Positions 30,619 to 39,179 of a stretch of 64,000 nucleotides of DNA are shown piece after piece. The first letter of the stretch is position 1. Each line of letters opens with the position of its first letter. The position numbers were made by a program, and so were the translations under genes. The DNA comes from an uncultured Clostridia bacterium (GTDB taxonomy: Bacteria > Bacillota > Clostridia > UMGS1810). The stretch spans positions 44,925 to 108,924 of the forward strand of contig CAKSTI010000011.1 of assembly GCA_934500705.1 (NCBI GenBank). Direction: 5' to 3'. The notes below the pieces were generated by a model. It ran no database searches and was not told where the DNA came from. It was given only the letters and a program-made list of their open reading frames with translations.

Positions 30619-32016
30619 TTACATTGACGGGTCAAAGTGACTGTTATCAACTTGCGAATAATCATAATCGGGATTTCGCTCTTTATACGTTTCCATACCC
30701 TTATTAAGTGTATCCGTCCAGTCCTTTAAGAGTTTATCTATGTTCTTGTCGCCGCCGTTCCATACGTCCTTTAAGAACAGTTCGCTAATTGAAGTTGACC
30801 CCGTAACGTCGGTTTTACAGCCTATTGGAGCCACTGTGCTTATCTCTGACAGCTTTGCAAATTCCGCCCACTGCGGAGCCACGCTCTTTTTAACCTTGGC
30901 GTCTTTTATTATGTCCTGGTTCCACGGTATTTCTATGCCGTTTTCGTAAAGTTTTCCTCTAAACTCCTCACCCATATACCATTTGTAAACGGTGAATATC
31001 TTGTCGGCGTCTTTGTCTTTGCTGATTTTTGTCATTGCCGCACCGCCCCATACTTCCTTTTTTTGTTTGTAGCGGTGGTTTTCGTCAACAACGGGAACAG
31101 GTGCAACGCCCCAGTCGCATTTTGCCGGGAACTGCTCGGTGAGAACCGACACGTCCCACTGCATACCGAACTTCATACCCACATTGCCCTCTGCAAATCT
31201 TGCTCTTGCCGGGTCTGCGTCTATCGACTCAATGCCGGGGTAGCAGCTGCCGTCGTTTTTCATACCCATAATTGTTTGAAGTATCGGAGCCATACCGCTG
31301 TAATCGTATTTGCCGGTATTTATGTCAAATCCGTCGTGTCCCACGCTTGCCATCATCGGCCACTTCAATTCATATGCCCAATATGTACCTACCGACTTTC
31401 CGGGGAATATAAAGCCGTACTGTCTTTTCTTGGTATTTGTCAGCTTTTTGGCATACTCCCTCATCTCGGCATATGTTTTCGGAGGTTTTGCCTCGCCGTT
31501 TTCGTCAACTATGCCTGCCGCTTTGAACATATCTTTGTTATACAAAAGTCCGCAAATAATTGTACTGTTCAAAACGGTGTAGTAATGACCGTTGTATTTA
31601 AACTGTTCGAGCGCCTGTTCGCCCTTGTACTTTTCCAAGAACTCCTCGCCGCCGTCAAGCTCGTCTATCGCTTGGAGGTAGCCCATTCCGGCACGCTTTT
31701 CCAGATTGCTGCCGGTTATTATATCTGCCGCTTTTCCGGATTGAAGCGCCACGTCTATCTGCTGTTCGGCGTTACCAGTGAGTACCTCATAGACTATCTT
31801 GATGCCCTTTTCCTTACCCGTGGTCTTATTCCACTCGTCGATTAGTTCGTTTGTAAGAATTTTGTCGCCGTTCGACTGGCTCCAAATTTTAACCTCGGTG
31901 ACGTCGCTGCCGCCCGCCTTTTTGGTTGAACAGCCTGCCGCCGATGCCGCAATGGCTGCGGCGCAAAAAAGCGCCGTAACTTTTTTCACGTTTTTCCAAA
32001 GCATTGCCTCAGACAT
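30619..32016 (-). CDS. ABC transporter sugar-binding lipoprotein (family 1 solute-binding protein)
   Basis: Captures an oligosaccharide outside the cell for the two permeases that follow. From ATG 32016 (MSEAMLWKNVKKV) there are 465 residues, with AAAGGAGAGA about 8 bases upstream. The signal ends in a lipobox, IAASAAGC, so it is membrane-anchored through a lipidated Cys. The mature part has the usual SBP_bac_1 start (VTEVKIWSQSNGDKILTNELIDEWNK), ATP-independent hinge regions, and aromatic residues near the C-terminus. The substrate cannot be read from sequence. Confidence 0.92.
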   Translation of the reverse strand: MSEAMLWKNVKKVTALFCAAAIAASAAGCSTKKAGGSDVTEVKIWSQSNGDKILTNELIDEWNKTTGKEKGIKIVYEVLTGNAEQQIDVALQSGKAADIITGSNLEKRAGMGYLQAIDELDGGEEFLEKYKGEQALEQFKYNGHYYTVLNSTIICGLLYNKDMFKAAGIVDENGEAKPPKTYAEMREYAKKLTNTKKRQYGFIFPGKSVGTYWAYELKWPMMASVGHDGFDINTGKYDYSGMAPILQTIMGMKNDGSCYPGIESIDADPARARFAEGNVGMKFGMQWDVSVLTEQFPAKCDWGVAPVPVVDENHRYKQKKEVWGGAAMTKISKDKDADKIFTVYKWYMGEEFRGKLYENGIEIPWNQDIIKDAKVKKSVAPQWAEFAKLSEISTVAPIGCKTDVTGSTSISELFLKDVWNGGDKNIDKLLKDWTDTLNKGMETYKERNPDYDYSQVDNSHFDPSM

Positions 32017-32093
32017 AAAACTTTCTCTCCTTTTTGTCAAATATTTTTATGTTTATATTATAATTTATAACGCCGTTTTCGTAAAGTCGAGAC

Positions 32094-32129
32094 TTTTCCC
32101 CACCTTTTTTTACAATAGGGTGAGGAAAA
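32094..32129. promoter_or_regulatory. Dyad between the divergent sugar-transporter and two-component operons
   Basis: TTTTCCCCACC (32094-32104) and GGTGAGGAAAA (32119-32129) form an inverted repeat with one mismatch in 11 positions and a 14-base spacer. It ends 8 bases upstream of the kinase -35 box, in the only intergenic gap between the divergent units. It is a good candidate operator for the adjacent response regulator; that link is inference. Confidence 0.5.
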
Positions 32130-32137
32130 TTTTAACC

Positions 32138-32166
32138 TTGACAAAAAACGACATATATAATATGAT
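32138..32166 (+). promoter_or_regulatory. Sigma-A promoter of the histidine kinase gene
   Basis: -35 TTGACA (32138-32143), 17-base spacer, -10 TATGAT (32161-32166). Transcription would start near 32173, which rules out upstream ATG codons as kinase starts and supports the GTG at 32201. Confidence 0.85.
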
Positions 32167-32200
32167 ATTTATAAGTATAAAAAAGGGAGAACTAAGCGCC

Positions 32201-33670
32201 GTGATATATGCCGCAATTTGCATTTTTACCATTATAATTTTTATAATGATTTCTATGAGGAAAACAAGATATTCTATGGCTTTTGCCCTGTTGTTTTCCG
32301 CCATTGCACTGCTTATGACGGTGAGTATTTTAAGCTACATATACTTCTCCAACTACAAATACGTCCCCGAAGTGGAGTTTTACATTTTCCGCTACATATC
32401 ACGGCTTAAAATTGCGTATTACGAAATAAAAACCCTCTCCATAACCGGCGTGCTTCTTCTGCTTTCGGCGCTCAGTATGTTCGGCTCGCTCAAAAGTTTC
32501 AGAACACGCAACCTTAAAATCAGCGTTATTGTGCTCTCCTTTGCCGCTTTTGCGCTGCTGAACTCCAACCCTTTCTGCGAGGAACTGTTTATCCGCCAGC
32601 ACAGCGACAATGCAATATATGCCAATGGCGCAAGCCTGATTTACCGGTTTATAAAAGCATACAATGTCGCCATAATACCCGCTTACTTTATATATGCGCT
32701 CAAAAGCATTGCCGACGAGTACCGTGCTTCAACGCTTATGCTGTTAAAAAAGCAGTACGCCGTAATGATTTTGTGCCTATCGGTTTTTGGAATAATCTTT
32801 ATTCTGTTTTATATTTCATCACCGGTGTATCACCTGCTGGATACGCTCTACATATACGAATTTGACACAGAAAACCTTGCAAGGAACATAATGTTTAAAC
32901 TCTGCCTGTACTTTGGCTACACCGTGTTTACCGTTGCCTGCTGTTTTTTACTGTTTAAATACAAGGTCTTTGACACATATATGCTCTTTAAGCGCAAAAC
33001 ACGCAAAAATGCCAATGTCAAACTGTACGACCTGCACCATATTTTCCACACCATAAAGAACTATGCAATGGTAATAATCGCACTGCAAAAAAATGCCACA
33101 ATAGAAGTTAAGCAAAACCGGGAGCTTAAAAGCCTTGACAAAATCCGTACAACCGCCTTTGACCTCATAGACCAGTGCTCAATGTTTTTGGACACCTATT
33201 CGAGTATAGATTTTAATATGCAAAAGGTAAATATAGTAGACTGTGTAAATTCCGTGCTTGCCACACTTCAATTACAGGATATAAAAACGCCTCTGAGCAT
33301 TGAAACGGAAAACATATACATATACGCATACGAAAATGTGATTAAAGAGGTGTGCACAAACATTTTTCAGAATGCAGAGGACGCCATAAAGACAAAAAAA
33401 GAGCCGAACGGCGAAATCCTAATCCGAATCATATCCGAGGCGGACATCGTGTGTCTGAGCGTTCGTGACAACGGCTGCGGAATAAGCCGCAAAAACTTGA
33501 AAAACATATTCAAGCCGTTTTTTTCAACCAAAAGGAATTTTGAACACTGGGGTATAGGCCTGGCATACGTTGTAAACGCAATGAAGCTCCACGCAGGATT
33601 TTTAAACGTCAAGAGCAAGGAAAACGAATACACCGAAATGCAGCTTTCATTCTACATTCCGAAAAAATGA
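32201..33670 (+). CDS. Membrane sensor histidine kinase
   Basis: Sensor partner of the following response regulator. I start at GTG 32201 because a consensus promoter lies just upstream and GGGAGA precedes it by about 10 bases; earlier in-frame ATGs are before the predicted transcription start. The 489 residues comprise about eight membrane segments (1-255). A phosphoacceptor region follows, with H-T-I-K-N at His283, then a HATPase domain with EVCTNIFQNAEDAI (N box), VRDNGCGI (G1), FKPFFSTK (F box) and HWGIGLAYV (G2). The stop overlaps an ATG at 33667. Its membrane sensor resembles no domain I can name. Context suggests it senses a glycan or a cell-envelope state. Confidence 0.88.
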   Translation: MIYAAICIFTIIIFIMISMRKTRYSMAFALLFSAIALLMTVSILSYIYFSNYKYVPEVEFYIFRYISRLKIAYYEIKTLSITGVLLLLSALSMFGSLKSFRTRNLKISVIVLSFAAFALLNSNPFCEELFIRQHSDNAIYANGASLIYRFIKAYNVAIIPAYFIYALKSIADEYRASTLMLLKKQYAVMILCLSVFGIIFILFYISSPVYHLLDTLYIYEFDTENLARNIMFKLCLYFGYTVFTVACCFLLFKYKVFDTYMLFKRKTRKNANVKLYDLHHIFHTIKNYAMVIIALQKNATIEVKQNRELKSLDKIRTTAFDLIDQCSMFLDTYSSIDFNMQKVNIVDCVNSVLATLQLQDIKTPLSIETENIYIYAYENVIKEVCTNIFQNAEDAIKTKKEPNGEILIRIISEADIVCLSVRDNGCGISRKNLKNIFKPFFSTKRNFEHWGIGLAYVVNAMKLHAGFLNVKSKENEYTEMQLSFYIPKK

Positions 33671-33690
33671 TTACGAAAGGACAAAAGAGT

Positions 33691-34404
33691 ATGAGCGAAA
33701 ATACGCCAAACAGTCCGGCACTTAAAAAAATCAGGGTAGTTGTATGCGACGACCAGCCGGACATTGTTGACTACATATCAAATATATTAAATGCCCAAAG
33801 CGACCTTGAAGTGGTGGGAACGGCAAACAGCGGTCAAGAGGCGGTTGATACCGTCAACAGACTCTGCCCCGACGTTGACGTTGTGCTTATGGATATTCAA
33901 ATGGAAACGGAGTATGACGGGATTAAGGCAATCGAGGAAATATCCGCCAACCACCCGGAAATAAAATGCGTGATGCTCACCGTCCACAAAAGTAATGAAC
34001 TAATAATAAAAGCGTACCTCTCCGGTGCGATAGATTACATAGTTAAAACGTCGAGTGAGGAGGACATATGCAAAAGTATACGCAATTCCTTTACAAACGA
34101 CAACTACATAGGAAATCTGATAAACGAAAACCTGCGCAGTGAATTTCGGCAAATGCAGTCCGCACAAAGGAGTCTGCTCTTTGTAATAAATGAACTTTCA
34201 AAACTCACCCCGTCGGAGCTTTCGGTTATGCGTGGAATTTGTATGGGCATGAAGCAAAAGGAAATAGCCAATGAGAAACACATTGAGCTCAGTACCGTAA
34301 AGTTTCACACGCACAATATTCTAAAAAAGCTGAACTTTCGCAACACCAAGGAACTGTGTGCCACGCTCAGACATATGGGCGTATACAATATTATAGGTTT
34401 GTAA
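33691..34404 (+). CDS. Response regulator, NarL/LuxR type
   Basis: DNA-binding output of the preceding kinase. I start at ATG 33691 (MSENTPNSPALKK), about 10 bases after AAAGGA; an ATG at 33667 overlaps the kinase stop but has no ribosome site. Of 237 residues, the receiver domain spans about 12-130. It has acidic VVCDDQPD, phosphoacceptor Asp68 in LMDIQM, and the conserved Thr and Lys. The C-terminal helix-turn-helix (about 170-237) has LTPSELSVMRGICMGMKQKEIA and STVKFHTHNILKKLNFRN, typical of LuxR/GerE. It probably controls the divergent sugar locus. Confidence 0.92.
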   Translation: MSENTPNSPALKKIRVVVCDDQPDIVDYISNILNAQSDLEVVGTANSGQEAVDTVNRLCPDVDVVLMDIQMETEYDGIKAIEEISANHPEIKCVMLTVHKSNELIIKAYLSGAIDYIVKTSSEEDICKSIRNSFTNDNYIGNLINENLRSEFRQMQSAQRSLLFVINELSKLTPSELSVMRGICMGMKQKEIANEKHIELSTVKFHTHNILKKLNFRNTKELCATLRHMGVYNIIGL

Positions 34405-34429
34405 TTCAGTCGACAGGCAATGCAAGTTC
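34404..34429 (+). repeat. 26-bp direct repeat, copy 1
   Basis: Identical over 26 bases to 34680-34705, starting ATTCAGTCGACAGG. This copy starts at the last base of the response-regulator stop codon. Its right part (34418-34429) also pairs with 34460-34471, and a perfect 12-base palindrome CTGCCTAGGCAG (34439-34450) lies between them, so the segment could form a hairpin or cruciform. Confidence 0.85.
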
Positions 34430-34679
34430 GAGTCCCCACTGCCTAGGCAGGAGAGAGTTGAACTTACATTGGTTTCACATAGCAATTTTCCCCGTAACAG
34501 CAGTAAATCCCTTGAAAATACAACAGTATTCCCTGCGTAATTTACTTTGTTACAGAAAAAATTGCTTATGTGAAACTGCGAGCACCTGTTCGGCTGAATT
34601 TTTGCAAAGAATTTCGGTGCGTAAGGGTGCAGGCGGGCTGACGCCCGTCAAGACCGACAAGGCGGAAGGCTTTGTAAAA

Positions 34680-34705
34680 ATTCAGTCGACAGGCAATGCA
34701 AGTTC
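34680..34705 (+). repeat. 26-bp direct repeat, copy 2
   Basis: Second exact copy of the 34404-34429 sequence, 276 bases downstream. Its right-hand part continues into the right terminal inverted repeat of the possible MITE (34694-34725). Confidence 0.85.
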
Positions 34706-34728
34706 AGCTCTCTCCTGCCTAAGCAAAT

Positions 34729-34771
34729 GCGTCAATATTCGCCCGACAGGACAAAAGCGTCAATATCCGCC
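34729..34771 (+). repeat. Tandem 15-bp direct repeat
   Basis: GCGTCAATATTCGCC (34729-34743) recurs with one change at 34757-34771, a 28-base period. It abuts the right end of the inverted-repeat element. Two copies are too few for a CRISPR array. Confidence 0.7.
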
Positions 34772-34808
34772 TTATAGTGTTATTGTTTTTCGCAATTCAA
34801 TTATACCA

Positions 34809-34849
34809 AAAAATGAGGACTTTTGCAATTTGCAATCGTCCTCATTTTT
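34809..34849. terminator. Bidirectional terminator between the two-component genes and pckA
   Basis: Perfect 12-bp stem AAAAATGAGGAC (34809-34820) with GTCCTCATTTTT (34838-34849). It carries A-run and T-run on either side and lies between converging genes. It can serve pckA (minus) and the response regulator (plus). Confidence 0.85.
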
Positions 34850-34899
34850 CTCTTTTGGGGCTTTTGTTTTGCTGCAGCCCCTTTAATCATAATGTTAAA

Positions 34900-36504
34900 T
34901 TACATCTGGGGGCCGGCACTTACAAGTGTTTTACCTGCGGCATTGCCCTCGTATTTTGCAAAGTTCTTTGTAAATCTTGCGGCGAGGTCTTTTGCCTTTT
35001 TCTCCCACAGAGATGCGTCTGCATAAGTATCTCTGGGGTCTAAGATGCCTGCGTCAACGCCGGGAAGTGATGTGGGCACTTCAAAGTTGAAGTACGGGAT
35101 CTTCTTTGTGGGTGCATTATTAATGTCACCGTTCAGGATAGCGTCTATAATTCCTCTTGTATCCTTAATGGAGATACGCTTGCCCGTGCCGTTCCAGCCG
35201 GTGTTTACGAGGTATGCCTTGGCACCGCTCTTTTTCATTTTCTTAACAAGTTCCTCGGCATACTTTGTGGGGTGAAGCTCCAAAAATGCCTGACCGAAGC
35301 AAGCAGAGAATGTAGGTGTAGGCTCTGTAATTCCTCTTTCTGTTCCTGCGAGCTTTGCGGTAAAGCCGGAGAGGAAGTAATACTGTGTCTGCTCCGGTGT
35401 AAGGATTGAAACCGGGGGTAGAACGCCGAATGCGTCGGCAGAAAGGAAAATTACGTTCTTTGCGTCGGGAGCTGCGGAAACCGGGCGAACAATCTTTTCG
35501 ATGTGGTCTATCGGGTATGACACACGTGTGTTCTCGGTTACACTCTTGTCGTCAAAGTCGATTTTGCCGTTCTCGTTAAGAGTAACGTTTTCCAAAAGTG
35601 CGTTGCGCTTAATTGCATTGTATATATCGGGCTCGGAGTCTTTGTCAAGGTTAATAACCTTCGCATAGCAGCCGCCCTCAAAGTTAAATACGCCGTTGTC
35701 GTCCCAACCGTGCTCGTCATCACCGATGAGCAGACGCTTCGGGTCTGTTGAAAGTGTTGTTTTTCCTGTTCCGGAAAGACCAAAGAAAATAGCTGTGTTC
35801 TCACCGTTCATATCTGTGTTGGCAGAGCAGTGCATTGATGCTATGCCTTTGAGCGGGAGATAGTAGTTCATCATTGAGAACATACCCTTTTTCATCTCAC
35901 CGCCGTACCAGGTGTTTACTATAACCTGCTCACGGCTTGTGATGTTAAACATTACGGCAGTTTCGGAATTGAGTCCGAGCTCCTTGTAGTTTTCAACCTT
36001 AGCCTTTGATGCGTTGTAAACAACAAAGTCCGGCTCAAAGTTTTCAAGCTCCTCAGCGGTAGGCTGAATGAACATATTTGTAACAAAGTGAGCCTGCCAA
36101 GCAACCTCAACTATAAAGCGGATTGCCATACGTGTATCCTCGTTTGCGCCGCAGAAAGCGTCAACAACGAAAAGTCTTTTGTTTGAAAGCTCTTTTATAG
36201 CCAAATCCTTAACGGCTTTCCAAGCCTCCTGACTTGCCGGGTGGTTGTCGTTCTTATACTCGTCGGAAGTCCACCAAACGGTGTCTTTGGAGTTATCGTC
36301 CATAACAATGAATTTGTCTTTGGGGGAACGTCCCGTGTAAACACCTGTCATAACGTTTACTGCGCCAAGCTCGCTCACCTGACCTTTTTCAAAGCCTTCA
36401 AGACCGCTCTTTGTCTCCTCGTCAAACAGCATATCGTATGACGGGTTATGTACGATTTCCGTCGCACCGGTAATGCCATACTTGCTCAAATCAATTTTTG
36501 CCAT
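34900..36504 (-). CDS. pckA: Phosphoenolpyruvate carboxykinase (ATP)
   Basis: Interconverts PEP + CO2 and oxaloacetate with ADP/ATP. The 534-residue protein shows ATP-type motifs: [26 protein letters not shown] (kinase P-loop, about residue 240), [24 protein letters not shown] (metal and PEP site) and [12 protein letters not shown]. In fermentative anaerobes the enzyme often works towards oxaloacetate, conserving ATP. The malate dehydrogenase, fumarase and fumarate-reductase-type genes about 5-17 kb away fit that direction. It has its own promoter and a downstream terminator, so it is a single-gene unit. Confidence 0.97.
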   Translation of the reverse strand: MAKIDLSKYGITGATEIVHNPSYDMLFDEETKSGLEGFEKGQVSELGAVNVMTGVYTGRSPKDKFIVMDDNSKDTVWWTSDEYKNDNHPASQEAWKAVKDLAIKELSNKRLFVVDAFCGANEDTRMAIRFIVEVAWQAHFVTNMFIQPTAEELENFEPDFVVYNASKAKVENYKELGLNSETAVMFNITSREQVIVNTWYGGEMKKGMFSMMNYYLPLKGIASMHCSANTDMNGENTAIFFGLSGTGKTTLSTDPKRLLIGDDEHGWDDNGVFNFEGGCYAKVINLDKDSEPDIYNAIKRNALLENVTLNENGKIDFDDKSVTENTRVSYPIDHIEKIVRPVSAAPDAKNVIFLSADAFGVLPPVSILTPEQTQYYFLSGFTAKLAGTERGITEPTPTFSACFGQAFLELHPTKYAEELVKKMKKSGAKAYLVNTGWNGTGKRISIKDTRGIIDAILNGDINNAPTKKIPYFNFEVPTSLPGVDAGILDPRDTYADASLWEKKAKDLAARFTKNFAKYEGNAAGKTLVSAGPQM

Positions 36505-36551
36505 TTTATATTACCTCTTTTCTTAATTATACAACTTCTCAACCATCACTG

Positions 36552-36580
36552 ATTATAGCCGATTTCTCCGCAAAAATCAA
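36552..36580 (-). promoter_or_regulatory. Sigma-A promoter of pckA
   Basis: Minus-strand -35 TTGATT (36575-36580), 17-base spacer, -10 TATAAT (36552-36557), about 45 bases before the start codon. Confidence 0.82.
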
Positions 36581-36586
36581 TAGATT

Positions 36587-36615
36587 TGACGCATTTTTTT
36601 ACAAATTATGCGTCA
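36587..36615. promoter_or_regulatory. Inverted repeat upstream of the pckA promoter
   Basis: Perfect 8-bp dyad TGACGCAT (36587-36594) / ATGCGTCA (36608-36615) with 13 bases between. It lies 6 bases upstream of the pckA -35 box, between feoB and pckA. No T-run follows on the minus strand, so it is unlikely to be the feoB terminator; an activator or repressor site for pckA is the better reading. It does not match the Rex or catabolite (cre) consensus. Confidence 0.45.
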
Positions 36616-36680
36616 TAAATTGAAAAATAATGTAATTTGCATAATTAAAGCAAGCGGTGTGATGACATTGTTGTAAAATT

Positions 36681-38831
36681 TTATATAGCGGAAACAAGCC
36701 TTACAGCAGCCGTGAACAGTGTGCAAACCGCAAATCCGACCGCAGCGGGCAGAGCCGCCGCAAAAAGCGTCCACTTAATACTCTGCGTTTCCTTTTTTAT
36801 AGTCAGAAGTGTTGTGGAACAGGGCCAGTGCATAAGCGAAAAAAGCATAGTGCTCACAGCCGTTGCCCACGTCCAGCCGTTTTGCACAAAAAGCGCCTTT
36901 ATTTCGGCAAGACTGCCAAGGTCGCTCAGACTTCCCGATGCGGTGTATGCCATAATTATTATGGGAATTACAATCTCGTTTGCCGGGAAACCGAGAATAA
37001 AGGCAATCAGAATTATGCCGTCAAGTCCCATTATGCGTGCTATGGGGTCTAAAAACGATGCGCATATGCCGAGTATGCTCTGCTGACCCACGTGCACATT
37101 TGCCGCAATCCAGATTATTATACCTGCCGGTGCGGCAACCGCCGCCGCTCTTGCAAGGACAAACACCGTGCGGTCAAAAATCGAGCGCACAATGACCTTT
37201 CCCACCTGCGGAACTCTGTACGGCGGAAGTTCCAGCGTAAATGACGACGGAACGCCTTTAAGCACCGTTTTGGACAGAAGTTTTGTTACCGCAAACGTCA
37301 CCGCAATGCCGATTACAATTACTGCTGTGAGCAAAAGCGCAGACAGGAGCGTGCCGCAAGCACCGCCCGATGTTCCCACAAAAAACATTGTGATAAGCGA
37401 TATAAGCGCCGGGAAACGTCCGTTGCACGGCACAAAATTGTTTGTAAGTATTGCAAGCAGTCTTTCCCTCGGCGAGTCTATAATTCTGCAACCCACAATT
37501 CCTGCGGCATTGCAACCAAAGCCCATACACATTGTGAGTGCTTGCTTTCCGCAGGCACAGCATCGCTTAAACGGTTTGTCGAGGTTAAAGGCTATCCGTG
37601 GAAGGTATCCGAGGTCTTCGAGCAGTGTAAAAAGCGGAAAGAATATTGCCATAGGCGGCAGCATTACGGAAACAACCCACGCAAGCGTCTTAAACATACC
37701 GTCCGTCATCATTGAGCACAGCCAGGACGGCGAACCAAAGTGTTCAAACAGCAAAACAAGTTTTTCCCGCACTGCGCTGAGCACGCCGAACAACAGCTCC
37801 GACGGATAATTTGCAGCGGAAACGGTGAGCCAGAACACAAGTAACAGAAGCAGGAGCATTGTCGGGTAGCCGGCGGCTTTGCTTGTAAATATTCTGTCGA
37901 GTTTTCGGTCAAAATCGTTATACTTTTTGTCATTGTGAACTACGGCGGCTTTGCATATTGCCTCCGCCGTGTTTACGGACGCAGACACAATCTCGTCTTT
38001 CAGTCGGTCACGGTCGATTTTTTTATCTTTGAGAAGTTTTTGCGCATCGGTAAGCGCAGAACGGATTTGCTCATTATCCGAAAAATCCTTCCCCAAAAAT
38101 GCGTTGATTTCCTCCGTCAGCGTACTGTCGCCTTCGAGCAGGCGCAGGGCGAGCCAGCGGCAGTTGATTTTTTCTCCGCAAAAATCATCAAGCGGAGGAG
38201 TAAGTATAGCGAGAGCTTTTTCAATCTCATCAGAGTATGTTATTTTAAAATGTGTCTTTTTACTTGTGCCGTCAGCTATTTTGTCCATAGCGCCGAGCAG
38301 ACCGTCAAGGCTCGCCTTATCCCTTGCGCTTGTTGCAACGACGGGAACTTGCAGTTTTTCGGAGAGCAATTCCAAATTGATTTTTATTTTTTTGCGCTCC
38401 GCCTCGTCAATAAGATTTACGCACACTATTACGTTTTGCGAGATTTCCATTGTCTGCAATACAAGGTTCAGATTTCTCTCCAAGCACGTGGCGTCGCAAA
38501 CCACAACAACGGCGTCGGGGTTTGCAAAGCATATGAAGTTGCGTGCGACTTCCTCCTCCGCCGAGTGCGCCATAAGCGAATATGTCCCCGGAATATCGAC
38601 CATAATAAAAGAGTGGTTCTTGCTTTTGCAATATCCTTGGGCATTAGTTACCGTTTTTCCGGGCCAGTTGCCGGTGTGCTGATGAAGTCCTGTAAGTGCG
38701 TTGAATATGGTGCTTTTCCCGACGTTGGGATTGCCTGCAAGGGCAATCACCTTGTCGTCGGGGTTTTGTTTTTTGATTTCCAATCCCAAATCAACGGCAT
38801 TTCTGCCTGTTGAGCTGTTTGTAAGACCCAT
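36681..38831 (-). CDS. feoB: Ferrous iron transport protein B
   Basis: GTP-dependent Fe2+ importer. The 716-residue protein has a ~27-residue N-terminal extension, then the G domain: GNPNVGKSTIFNALTG (G1), VDIPGTYSL (G3), NLIDEAE (G4) and ATSARD (G5). A helical linker follows, then the membrane part with two gate regions (CMGFGCNAAGIVGCRIIDSPRERLLA and the related downstream Gate). It is directly downstream of feoA, with a one-base gap. Confidence 0.96.
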   Translation of the reverse strand: MGLTNSSTGRNAVDLGLEIKKQNPDDKVIALAGNPNVGKSTIFNALTGLHQHTGNWPGKTVTNAQGYCKSKNHSFIMVDIPGTYSLMAHSAEEEVARNFICFANPDAVVVVCDATCLERNLNLVLQTMEISQNVIVCVNLIDEAERKKIKINLELLSEKLQVPVVATSARDKASLDGLLGAMDKIADGTSKKTHFKITYSDEIEKALAILTPPLDDFCGEKINCRWLALRLLEGDSTLTEEINAFLGKDFSDNEQIRSALTDAQKLLKDKKIDRDRLKDEIVSASVNTAEAICKAAVVHNDKKYNDFDRKLDRIFTSKAAGYPTMLLLLLLVFWLTVSAANYPSELLFGVLSAVREKLVLLFEHFGSPSWLCSMMTDGMFKTLAWVVSVMLPPMAIFFPLFTLLEDLGYLPRIAFNLDKPFKRCCACGKQALTMCMGFGCNAAGIVGCRIIDSPRERLLAILTNNFVPCNGRFPALISLITMFFVGTSGGACGTLLSALLLTAVIVIGIAVTFAVTKLLSKTVLKGVPSSFTLELPPYRVPQVGKVIVRSIFDRTVFVLARAAAVAAPAGIIIWIAANVHVGQQSILGICASFLDPIARIMGLDGIILIAFILGFPANEIVIPIIIMAYTASGSLSDLGSLAEIKALFVQNGWTWATAVSTMLFSLMHWPCSTTLLTIKKETQSIKWTLFAAALPAAVGFAVCTLFTAAVRLVSAI

Positions 38832-38832
38832 A

Positions 38833-39075
38833 CTAACAATCTCCTTTACGGATTATGATATTCTTTGAGTCCTCAGAGCGTATCGCAATGACGGCGCCAC
38901 GTATGAGATATGCCGTGGGGTCACCGCCCGGACTGCGTCCGAGACATTCTACGTCCGTATCTTTTACAAGTCCTATGTCGAGAAAACGGCGGCGCATACT
39001 GCCGGTATTTTGCAAATATTTAACGGTTGCACGCTCGCCGGGATTTATTTCGCTCAAACTGCTTTCCCTGCGCAT
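38833..39075 (-). CDS. feoA: Ferrous iron transport protein A
   Basis: Small SH3-like cytoplasmic protein needed for FeoB activity. The 80-residue protein has the family core VKYLQNTGSMRRRFLDIGLVKDTDVECLGRSPGGDPTAYLIRGAVIAIR. It is the first gene of feoAB and is divergent from sigG. I could not recognise a Fur-type or DtxR-type site in the 168-base gap between them. Confidence 0.93.
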   Translation of the reverse strand: MRRESSLSEINPGERATVKYLQNTGSMRRRFLDIGLVKDTDVECLGRSPGGDPTAYLIRGAVIAIRSEDSKNIIIRKGDC

Positions 39076-39179
39076 TTTCTATTTCCCCTTAAATGCTTTT
39101 TGTTTAATATATGTATTTTTTTATGTTCTTGTGAAAGGACGGGAAAATTTTTCTAACTATATTCTGACAATATATGACA

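Larger units (their letters stand above)
34405..34808. repeat. Gene-free, repeat-rich intergenic region, possible MITE-like element
   Basis: No credible gene lies between the response regulator and pckA. Instead there are nested repeats. A pair of ~32-base inverted repeats at 34440-34471 and 34694-34725 (about three mismatches; each contains the reading CTCTCTCCTGCCTA in one orientation) bounds a ~286-bp segment. Inside it a second imperfect inverted repeat (34472-34507 with 34541-34576) could form a long stem with a 33-base loop. A CGGGC-TGAC-GCCCG mini-hairpin lies at about 34633-34646. Terminal inverted repeats without a transposase gene fit a MITE; a structured RNA is an alternative. Confidence 0.6.

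Noticed and set aside
31063..31845. Plus-strand open frame (260 codons) antisense to the solute-binding protein
   Set aside because: Antisense to a clear lipoprotein gene with strong motifs; no start signal and shadow-like composition.
31799..32200. Extending the histidine kinase upstream to an ATG at 31799 or 32162
   Set aside because: This would overlap the divergent solute-binding protein gene and place the start before a consensus promoter (32138-32166). The upstream residues are not membrane-helix-like in the family manner.
34418..34450. Possible tRNA 3' half (contains GTTCGAGTCCCC, like a T-arm)
   Set aside because: The bases on either side do not pair into a T-stem, no acceptor, anticodon or D-arm is found upstream, and the same sequence recurs as part of a direct repeat.
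34729..34771. Possible CRISPR repeat pair
   Set aside because: Only two imperfect 15-base units, spacer of 13 bases, no further copies and no cas genes in the window.
34356..34886. Plus-strand 176-codon frame across the repeat region
   Set aside because: It overlaps the regulator's end in another frame and consists mostly of repeat sequence; no family resemblance and no ribosome site.
37935..38813. Plus-strand frames (292 and 243 codons) opposite feoB
   Set aside because: Both are antisense to the FeoB G domain, whose motifs are unambiguous.
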